Assembly: GCA_030435675.1 (NCBI GenBank)
Contig: CM059624.1
Location: 10,688,769 to 10,752,768 of the forward strand
Direction of reading: 5' to 3'
DNA: 64,000 nt
Source: Steinernema hermaphroditum
Lineage: Eukaryota > Nematoda > Chromadorea > Rhabditida > Steinernematidae
Within the stretch, counting starts at the first letter, position 1. Each line of letters opens with the position of its first letter. The notes below the pieces were generated by a model. It had not been told where the DNA came from and made no database searches. It worked only from the letters and a program-made list of their open reading frames with translations. Below, piece after piece: positions 56,487-64,000 of the stretch. Position numbers and translations under genes: made by a program.

Positions 56487-57290
56487 TCATTTTCGATACC
56501 GCTCTACGTGCTTGCTCCTCTTACTTCTCTTACCCCTGCTGGGCGGGACACCAAAATCGAACACATGCTCATCACTCTTCGCCTGATTGCTCGCTTGTAC
56601 TTTCCGTTCTGCAAGTGAACACACCGAAATACACAATACCGTAGCAAGAAACTCACCGGGCACCTTAAAAGTCTTCACCGACGATCTCGTTTCCGACATT
56701 TGTGACTAAAGAGATTTACAACATGATAAGATCGGCAAAGAGAGGTGCTCACCGAATTTCTGGCGCTGCTCGGCGGCAGCATCATCGTCTGGTTGTCACG
56801 GAAGCGCGTACTGTACTTGAACGCCACAGGGCGCGGCGCGTAGAAGTCGATGTTTACCGGATCGTCGACTATGCGACGGACGATCTCGCCTTCGGTCGGC
56901 TTTCGATAGAGCGGAGAACAAGCCCGCCAGATGGAAACTACAGCGAGAGCGACGTTGATGCCGACGGCAAGCGTTCCAAGCACACCGATGGTCACTTTGC
57001 AGGCCGTCATCGAGAACGCCAACGGCACATCGTAGACCTCGAGGAAGATCCGGTGGTCGATGCGGTGTCGCTAGAGGGGAGGGCATCAGAAGAAGCGAAA
57101 TGACGTCAAGGAACTTACCAGGTCGACAGCCACAGATTCGTTGGCCAGTATGTGCAGATATTGGTAGAAAAGTTCATTTTTGGACGCTTTGATTCTAAAA
57201 TTCAGAGTGAACAAAGCGCGAAAACGGGACTCACTCCTGCAGAAGGAAAGCGATGACGCAAAGGGCGACGATGAAACGCAGAGCATGCAT
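56487..57290 (-). CDS. Unrecognised small membrane protein
   Basis: Five exons (57290-57235, 57194-57119, 57070-56753, 56705-56657, 56608-56487) give 206 aa. The N-terminus MHALRFIVALCVIAFLLQ is a signal peptide or first membrane span; a short extracellular-type domain (EIKASKNELFYQYLHILANE) follows. A strong membrane span lies near residues 65-92 (ACKVTIGVLGTLAVGINVAL). Behind it is a cytosol-like tail with YRKPTEGEIVRRIVDDPVNI and a basic end (PPSRGKRSKRSKHVERYRK). I do not recognise the family. The true start is uncertain: the frame is open upstream (SRERLIFVESIPESVAFNR), and a candidate N-terminal exon with hydrophobic MKKDYILIATHVYILRVV lies at about 57640-57520. If that is included the protein would have more membrane spans. 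Confidence 0.6.
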
Positions 57291-57942
57291 TCGGTTGAAA
57301 GCGACCGACTCCGGAATTGACTCGACGAAAATGAGGCGCTCCCTCGAGGCAGACACGGAAGATCGAGTCTGGAACGTTGCACTGCGTTTTCAGCAGACAG
57401 TAGAGGCTTCGGGCAGACAGACTTCTCCGACGGTGGTTCTGTACCGTCGACAGGCTCTATCAAAACCTAGATTACCAAAATAGAAAATTCGTGAAACATC
57501 ATGGACCTTTTACCGCATTTTAAGAACAACACGAAGGATATACACATGAGTAGCTATCAAGATGTAGTCCTTCTTCATTAAGCTCCACATCGCGACCGGA
57601 AAATAATGAAGGGTGCCCTTGTTTTCCATTTCCTCTGAAGCAAGGGAGCGTTGTTGTCGAGGTTTACGTTTATATGTTGCTGCAGGTTTAAACTGAGCGT
57701 TGTTCGAAATCCGAAGATAACTGAAAATTGGGTTCTCCATCGGCTATTCTCCACATGCTCCATGAGCCTTAAAATAGAAATCCGCTCTACAAGTTGAATC
57801 ATGTACGCGTAACTCATATTTTCTTTAGCTAAGGAATCACATCAGAAATCATCAGAGACCCTATCTTTTAGTTCGGATTCGGATTAGTTTCGCAATGCTA
57901 GTACGGTTTTTTCGGATAGGCTTTTGCTTCCTCTTTGCTTCT

Positions 57943-58052
57943 GGCCTTGTTTACTGTCGTGCTGATCTACATTCAAAACGCTGCGCAAATTCTCATGCTC
58001 TTTCAAGAACAACTCACCTTTCGTTGAACGACGAAGTAAGGTGTTATTCCGG
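57943..58052 (-). repeat. 110-bp direct repeat, copy a (frame-preserving)
   Basis: Matches 58548-58661 in the same orientation. On the minus strand both copies keep one open frame, encoding RSTKGELFLKEHENLRSVLN here and RSTKGEVLLKEHENLCKVLN in copy b, with several synonymous differences. This suggests a duplicated coding exon rather than random repeat DNA. Confidence 0.7.
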
Positions 58053-58124
58053 TCGCCCTGATGCTTCGTTTTCGGGTCGAATTCCGGTCGGACAGCCGAA
58101 AAGTTTTGGGTTCTGATTTGATTT

Positions 58125-58300
58125 GCCCCCAACGATCGATCGGATCGCCCACTTGATCCCGTTTATTCGGATGAGTTGAGTGAGCGGTCGTTCTCGGCCG
58201 TTGTTGTTGGCATAGTGATGGCCCCCGGCCCCCAGAAGGCCTGGAACACCAAGGATCCGTACTTCCACCGTTTTGCCAAGAAGCCAGTCACCACCAACCG
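58125..58300 (-). repeat. Dispersed repeat family, fragment 3 (longest)
   Basis: On the minus strand, 58300-58190 matches 45947-46056 and 58190-58125 matches 49381-49457, so this copy joins the two other fragments. In the DWLLGKTVEVR frame a single extra G before the GCCATCA block breaks agreement with fragment 1. Confidence 0.65.
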
Positions 58301-58547
58301 ACTCCACCGCACCTCCAGAGAATCCGAAGAAGTTCTCCAACTCTGACGTCCGCGTCGCCACCCGAGCTGAAGATAGGTTCGCTGTGTACCGGAATGAGCT
58401 CCCCGCGAATACATCGTAAAATCGTAAATTTCCATCTCAGTCTTTCTCAAACTTTTGACAAGATAAAACAAAGTTTCTCCCTTAATTTTGAGTTGCACGG
58501 ACCAAGACTGCACCTCAGATTGGTATCACAGAAGTAGTTTATTTCTT

Positions 58548-58661
58548 GGACCTTGTGATTACCGTCGCGCTGATCTACATTCAGAACCTTGCATAGATTC
58601 TCATGCTCTTTCAAGAGCACCTCACCTTTCGTTGAACGAAGAAGTGAGGCGTTCTTCCGGA
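58548..58661 (-). repeat. 110-bp direct repeat, copy b (frame-preserving)
   Basis: The partner of 57943-58052, about 600 bp away, with the dispersed repeat fragment 3 between them. The minus-strand reading KNASLLRSTKGEVLLKEHE has no stop, and its frame continues into DGNHKVQEINYFCDTN. Confidence 0.7.
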
Positions 58662-59834
58662 CAGATGGAGTGACTAAAGGATCAAACGGTTCCTTGGTGA
58701 CGTGACTGAGCGGGTCTAGTCAAAAGAAGGTTCGAAGAACAGGGCGTTCTTTCTTGCTGCACTATCAACAAAGAAGAAAAAATTCTGGGGAAGTGCTAAA
58801 GGTCACTTAGTGCAAGGATTAAGCTATATCTGCAGTTTCGGATTTTGACTTTAGGAAAGTGTTTCTTTGAGTGTTGTGAAAATGTTTCTACAGTTGTGTA
58901 GTTTCAGTTTCGTGCAAGACAGTGCTAAACTTAAAAAAAAACTGTTCAAAAAAGCGTTCAAAAACAGTAACGTAGATTTTAAGCGTTCAATCCAAAGTCG
59001 CCCCATTCTAAGAAACGCCTACGATATCTTTTTATCATACGGTGGCCCTTTTTTACCTTCTCTGCACTTTCTTGTTGCAAGAACGTCACAACTATAATCA
59101 CATAGACGAGTGGATCTTTTTCTGCTAAAACCTTCCGTAAAAGTTCAGATATTTTAGTGTTTTATCCTACCCGGCAACTCTTCATCTTCCTGTCCCACAC
59201 ACTCTTTATTTACAGTTGATGGGATTCACTTCAGCAACAAGAGACTGAACTTATTGTATAGATTCTTTTAAGTATTTTGTTTCGGTGGGAGTGGAGGAAC
59301 ATTTCGCAGTTGCCTGAGAACTGTCGCCTCTGTTTTCGATGTTTGGGTGTCTGCTTTTAAGGTCGCTTTGTCTGGGTACACGTGCTCCGCTCATTCAATT
59401 GCCATCGGGATACGGTATTCGCTGCGGAAAATCTTTTTAAATGTGACAGTTTTAATGCGAATCTAATGAATTTAGAACAGATTTGGGGAATAGTTCATCC
59501 TGAGTACAGCTTCTTATATACTGAAGCTATTATGGGCCAATTTGCGGAGTCGTCGAGTGCCAGATAATTGTGGCACTTTACGCCTAATCGCGAAATCGCT
59601 TCCGCTTTTGTAAACAAAGATTCTCGTTAGTTTAAAACCTGGCCAAAAAAAAAACCTGGCCTAGAACCTGGCCAAAGGCCTCTATTTACGGTTCCGATGC
59701 AGTTCCGGGGAAAGTTTACGCGAACGGTGTTTCTAGGAACACCGTGTACCAACGATTCGCACCGATGGGAAAGTTATTTCTTTTGGTTATTTAGATTGAA
59801 ATCAGGCTGAAAGTCAGTCAGTCTATCGGGAGCC

Positions 59835-61043
59835 ATGGCGCAGGACACATCTACTGTCAACGCGGTCATCACTACGGTCCTTCCTATCCCTCACATTCTC
59901 GTGAACCTCGTGGTCATCTACTTGTCCTTGAAGAGGGTCCGTCCGTCCACCCTCAGAACCTATTCCCTAAACGTTACGGTACCCAGCTTGGCCTATTCCT
60001 TGTTCTCCACGGTCCTGGTCGTGTTCCGCTATTTGGACCTGGACAAGTACTTGAGCATCAGATCGGAGTAGGTTCTTTCGTTGAGGGTTCGGTGGAGCAG
60101 GAACATTTCCAGAAAGTCGAAAGTCGTCTTAATGGACTACGCCATGGAGTTCTTCATCTACTTCTGTGGATACGACTACCGTTCTCTGGCGATCATCCTT
60201 GTCACGGTGACGTACCTAAACTTTGCAAAACCGATTTTTGCAAAGAAACACCTGAGAAGCAGGTAAAGCCCACTTCATGGACAACTTGTACAAGTTCTGA
60301 TTCTAGAAATGTCATCCTGATCTTCCTCATGGGACACGTCGCCGCCATCGTCTTCAGCGTAATTACGGCCTACTCCGACAATCAGATCGACCACATGTTC
60401 AAGATGGGCTTCCCGATCCCACTCAACTGGTCGGACTACTTCGAAGCTTTCGGAGAGTCCGGAACATTCATCATTTTCGTCAGTTCCTATGGAATCGTAA
60501 GGAATCGAAAGCATTTGGTTCGTCACTGTCGCCGCTTTTTAGTGTATCTATGCAATCATCGCGTTCCAAAACAGACAAAAGAGGATGCATCAGTCGAACA
60601 ACGGTAATCAAAGAGGTTATCATCTGAGGGCCCAGCTTCTGGCGATTCTCTTCTACATCACCCCGCCTAATTTTTTCATCATTCGTAAGTCTCTCTTCTC
60701 TCTTCGTACATTCGGCTTCAGCTAGTTCCGCCTGCACTGATCTCTTCACAGCCTTCATTCCATTTGGTACACCCGTTTATCACGAACTCTGTTATGCTAA
60801 GGTCTACCACTACGAAGCATTCCTGACGGTGAGAAGAGTATCGATACCTCTATCCTCAATACAATGGAGATGTTTCAGGGTCGTCTCTTCGTCGCGTCAC
60901 TCACAATCCTCATTGCTTTCGTCGACTACAGAAACGCCGTCGTTTCTTTCTTCAAAAGGAAGCAGATCTTCATGGTGACTCTCTCTTCTGTCCAACCCGA
61001 CGGCCACCACACCAATCATACAAGCTCTACTACGCGCCAGTAA
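59835..61043 (+). CDS. Seven-helix serpentine receptor B
   Basis: Six exons (59835-60067, 60113-60262, 60307-60496, 60543-60684, 60752-60828, 60879-61043) give 318 aa. It is a paralogue of receptor A and C, sharing IPHILVNLVVIYLSLKRVRP, TYSLNVTVPSLAYSLFST, FFIYFCGYDYRSLAIILVTV, NFAKPIFAKKHL, PLNWSDYFEAFGE, AQLLAILFYITPPNFF, GTPVYHELCYAKVYHYE and the final FVDYRNAVVSFFKRKQ. Topology matches a seven-helix receptor with very short N-terminus. Intron positions match receptor A except for the extra one between exons 2 and 3, shared with receptor C. The exon 5 segment is 30 nt shorter than in A. The C-terminal tail is Ser/Thr/His-rich (VQPDGHHTNHTSSTTRQ). A poly(A) signal lies 39 bases after the stop. 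Probably chemosensory; ligand unknown. Confidence 0.85.
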
Positions 61044-61081
61044 AGGCAAACTCTTTGTTTCATTGCAGTTTTGTAATCTGC

Positions 61082-61087
61082 AATAAA
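61082..61087 (+). promoter_or_regulatory. AATAAA poly(A) signal
   Basis: AATAAA 39 bases downstream of the receptor B stop codon. Confidence 0.6.
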
Positions 61088-61094
61088 GAGGATT

Positions 61095-61430
61095 TCACGA
61101 TTTTACTTCATGAATCAAAGGCGTTACGCCTTGCATGACACCGATTAATAGGCAACAGAGGATATCACTTGTAGACGGCTTCATTCCTGGCGCGGCGTTG
61201 ATGTCGAACCGGTGGGAGACGGCGCGCTTCACGGGGCATCTGGGAATCGGCGAAATTCCGGAAATGGCGGCCGAACATCTTCTTCTCGGGGCGTTTGAGG
61301 AGGCTTCTGCGTCAGAGGAGGCTTCTGAGCTCGCATCTGCTTCGGAGAGATGAGTCCGTGGTTCGGGGGTTGCGTCTTCCTCAGTATTGGTGTCCTCAGA
61401 GCGTTGGTGACCTTCGGGATGACATCTCAT
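61095..61430 (-). CDS. Possible acidic Ser/Glu-rich ORF
   Basis: A minus-strand frame of 111 codons, open for about 14 more upstream, ends 52 bp from the receptor B stop, as expected for a convergent gene. Its sequence is low-complexity (EADASSEASSDAEASSNAPR, repeated TCAGAAGCCTCCTC-type units) with no domain. The plus strand also has an open frame here (61350-61634) followed by an AATAAA at 61629, so strand and reality are both uncertain. Confidence 0.2.
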   Translation of the reverse strand: MRCHPEGHQRSEDTNTEEDATPEPRTHLSEADASSEASSDAEASSNAPRRRCSAAISGISPIPRCPVKRAVSHRFDINAAPGMKPSTSDILCCLLIGVMQGVTPLIHEVKS

Positions 61431-62368
61431 GCAGCGTCGGGCGTCGGATTTCTGGCGTCGGACATCTTGTTGTCAGCGGTGGTGGGACTACGGCTTCCGG
61501 GTGTCCCAATTCCCTCTGGAAGCCGGAACACTCACAACTGCCACAGGGTTTGCTGTCTGACCAGCCCGACGCTCAGAGAGCGACCGGAGGGACCGACCGC
61601 TCGCCACCGCGACACGAGTGAGAGTGTGCAATAAAGACATAAGTTTAAATATCGAGGTAGTTGCAAAGGAATGATTCTGTTCGGAGAAGGGACGGCTACA
61701 TTCGGTTCAGGTATTTGCGTTCGTGTTACGCGTGGTCCAGACACGATATACTAAACAGACGTGTGAATTTCATGTTTGGCCGTGTGTTCTTAGGTTTTGG
61801 GAATCTTTTAGGTGTTAAGGAATTGGGAACCCCATTCCGTCCACATCCACTTACATCTTGCGCCTGTAATACATTTCGGGATGATGAAATACCCGCCTCA
61901 GATAGTCTCGACATTGTATTTTTTTAATTAATTGCAATTGTACCCTAAAATTTCACGTGGGCATGGGTATAATGAAATAAATGCCAAATCTTCTGTCAAG
62001 ATTCCCTAGACGATACAGAGTATTTTCGTGTGAAAACAAACCAGCTTCTTGGATCTGAACATTTTCCCCAGTAGTTCTTTCCTCTAAGGGGTTCAAGAAT
62101 CATCGATTGGATTTTCTTGTGGCACTCCTTGCAGATAGAACTATCGAAGTCATCCAATGTGCTCCAGATTCAGCACTCCAATGACTCAGCAATATCTTTC
62201 AAGTCTGTCCTTCTGCACCTCTCAAGAATCTTTTTTTTTGTTAGCACACATTGCGTATTGTTTCGTACATGAACCTTATGTGAACTTGATGCGTTTATAC
62301 TCAAAATAAAAAACAATAATAAAGAACAGTCCGATGCATTTCATTAGCAGCGTTCCACTGTACTTTAT
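61431..62368. other. Intergenic stretch before repeat copy 2
   Basis: No supportable gene. AATAAA signals occur near 61629 (+), and the segment is AT-rich after 61.9 kb. Confidence 0.4.
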
Positions 62369-62853
62369 TAAAATAAACGCGGCTGCGCGCGAATTCGCGC
62401 CCTCCAGTTAGTAAATGCCAAGTAGCCCTGCGGGCGGCAAGACACCAGTAGCCTACCGGCGGTAAACATGGAGACACGGATGGAGACACCATAGCCCTGC
62501 GGGTGGCAGGATTGGCGATCATGTATGTGGCTGAAGTTGGCCAAAAAAACTGTAAAGTTTCGGGAAACTCGAACCGAAAACTCTGCTGGTTACAAAATAG
62601 GCAAAAAATCACTCACAAACAGCAAAAAAAAACTCAAAGCCTCGCATCGCCAGAGACATAGTGGAAGTAAAGCGCTACCATCTCAACTGTCTGTGTGGCT
62701 CATTGCGAACGTTCTGTGTTTCTAAGCGGGCGGTGTCCGGTTCGGTTCCCCTCGGGGTCCTTGTTTTGTGTGGGTGTTTCCGCCGTGCTCACGGAAAAAC
62801 ACACACACACACAAACAGACCAACGGACCCGTCGGTTCTCCGTTTATATATAG
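62369..62853 (+). repeat. Interspersed repeat with tRNA-like module, copy 2
   Basis: 485 bp, the inverted counterpart of 49580-50123. It keeps the palindrome GCGCGAATTCGCGC, two TAGCCCTGCGGG blocks, GCGCTACCATCTCAACTG, a tRNA-like module at 62692-62760 (box A-like TGGCTCATTGCG, box B-like CCGGTTCGGTTCC), a CA run and the TATATATA end. It differs from copy 1 by lacking the second 86-bp unit and by many substitutions, so the insertions are not recent. Confidence 0.75.
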
Positions 62854-63259
62854 CAGATATCGTCGCCTTTTGCAGCAAGATAAACATCGAAGAAGGCAGG
62901 ATTCAAATTCAAGAACACAGTTGGAACACAGTCTTGCACACAGTTCGATAGCTTGTTTGTTTATAGAAGCGTTCACATAAAGACATAACACTCATTGACG
63001 GTTAGCCAGTCTGAAGACATATTTAGCAACACATTGTAGTGCACTTAATTTTCTCGCCCCCACCCTCCTGAGCAAACGTATGCTAAGCCAGAAATAAAGA
63101 GCTCCAAATGTTCGAAATTCTGAAACTCACACACTACATCAGCACTCCTGTTATTACTCCCTGAGGCGGGTACAAATGGGTGCGTTCGGTGCGTTAAACA
63201 CCACTGCGACATACTATAGCATTAGGAGTGCCCTCAGTGTAAGAACCCCAGAGAAAGAC

Positions 63260-64000
63260 ATGAGTACGGCTCTATTGGACAACGCTTTGTCGAGTTTATT
63301 TCCTATCCCGCATGTAATAACCAACATCTTGATTATCTACCTGTCCGTCCGGCACGTTCGCCCCTGCCTAGTGAGGATCTACGCCCTCCACCTGTCCTTT
63401 CCCAGCCTATTCTTTGCCATTTACTCTATGGTGGCCAGTGTGGTGCAGTTCGCCGGTGACACGACCCACATGAGATTGAGCACAGAGTAGGCAGATCTAC
63501 CGTAATCCAGATCTCAATTGATATTTAGAGGGCGACTGAGTGCTTTTGTCGACGACCTCACGGACTTCTTCATCTACTTCTGTTCGTACGACTACCGAGT
63601 GATCGCCGTTGTCCTCATCATCATCACTTACGTATCGTTTGCCGAACCTCTCTGGATCAAGCACTTCACTGCAAGGTAAGCACCTCCTCAGATTCCATAG
63701 ATCACAGCAGGAGCCTAGAAAGGTAAATGCTTGTTTCTTCGCGGCGCACTTCTTCACGGCGGTGTGCAGTTACATCTCGGCGATGTCTCCCAATCAGGCT
63801 GAGATCGTATTCGTCGGAAGCCCTTCTGCGAAAAGAGTGGGAGTCGACTGGACCGACTACTGGGAAGCCGCCTTTGAATGGTCCACTTTCGTCGCGTTCC
63901 TGGTTTTCTACGTCATAGTAAGTCGCACGTGCAGTCTTCTGGTTATTCTTTTTTGTCGAAAGGACATGGGGTTGGTGTTTCCCAAAAAACTGAGGGCTAC
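63260..64000 (+). CDS. Seven-helix serpentine receptor C (cut by window end)
   Basis: Three exons are visible (63260-63486, 63529-63675, 63719-63917), followed by a GTAAGT donor; the remaining exons lie beyond the window. The protein so far (191 aa) is a paralogue of receptors A and B: FPIPHVITNILIIYLSVRHV, VRIYALHLSFPSLFFAIYS, FFIYFCSYDYRVIAVVLIII, FAEPLWIKHF and GVDWTDYWEAAFEWSTFVAF, corresponding to TM1 to TM5. Exon boundaries match receptor B, including the intron that receptor A lacks. The ATG at 63260 was chosen because it gives the same short N-terminus as the paralogues; the frame is open up to an ATG at 63176. Confidence 0.8.

Larger units (their letters stand above)
57291..59834. 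other. Repeat-bearing intergenic stretch
   Basis: Contains the 110-bp direct repeats (57943, 58548), a dispersed repeat fragment (58125-58300) and a short CCTGGCC-rich tandem near 59641-59675. No complete gene is supported, although minus-strand frames across 57.9-58.7 kb keep coding character. Confidence 0.4.

Noticed and set aside
57943..58661. 110-bp direct repeats as LTRs of a small retroelement
   Set aside because: They lack TG...CA ends, a primer binding site and polypurine tract, and their frame-preserving divergence fits duplicated coding sequence better.
60092..60607. 171-codon ORF across receptor B exons 2-4
   Set aside because: It reads through two introns in a different frame from the conserved receptor exons; the paralogue alignment supports the spliced model instead.

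Overview
The window reads as nuclear DNA of a chromadorean nematode; the genus cannot be fixed from sequence alone. The signs are short introns (mostly 40-55 nt) with GT donors and T-rich TTTCAG/TTTTAG acceptors, unpaired acceptor-like sites just before some start codons (as for spliced-leader addition), C. elegans-like housekeeping proteins, a GH19 chitinase, and a group of divergent serpentine receptors. Exon models below were built by hand; phases were checked across every junction and protein lengths follow from them.

Left part (0.9-25.1 kb), five-prime to three-prime: a ZnT2-type zinc transporter (864-2481, +, 366 aa); on the opposite strand a VPS33A-like Sec1/Munc18 protein (3591-5612, 583 aa) and an SLC26/SulP anion transporter with a STAS domain (6197-9473, 808 aa); an 8.3 kb stretch without a supportable gene; then an 18-exon HEATR5 orthologue (17744-25133, -, 2103 aa) containing one GC-AG intron. 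Zinc transport, VPS33 (HOPS/CORVET) and HEATR5 (AP-1 partner) are all linked to endomembranes, but nothing shows co-regulation.

Middle part (25.1-49.2 kb): mostly gene-poor. It holds one unrecognised nine-exon gene (31985-34781, +) with a tRNA-Cys(GCA) inside its seventh intron, a 12.3 kb gene-poor stretch containing a CpG-rich block (about 37.4-38.7 kb) and two G-quadruplex motifs, a 314-aa C2H2 zinc-finger gene (47123-48312, -), and a tRNA-Pro(CGG) with a slightly changed T-stem.

Right part (49.4-64 kb) is accessory in character. A GH19 chitinase (50125-51609, -), three related seven-helix receptors (52292-53424 -, 59835-61043 +, and 63260 to the window end +) and a 206-aa membrane protein (56487-57290, -) lie among repeats. 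Two copies of a roughly 0.5 kb interspersed element with a tRNA-like box A/box B module sit in inverted orientation at 49580-50123 and 62369-62853, bracketing the chitinase, two of the receptors and the membrane protein. A second, decayed repeat family has pieces at 45.9, 49.4 and 58.2 kb, and a 110-bp segment is directly repeated at 57.9 and 58.5 kb. I found no convincing new biological system; the best leads are the inverted tRNA-headed repeats, the frame-preserving 110-bp duplication and the two unrecognised proteins.
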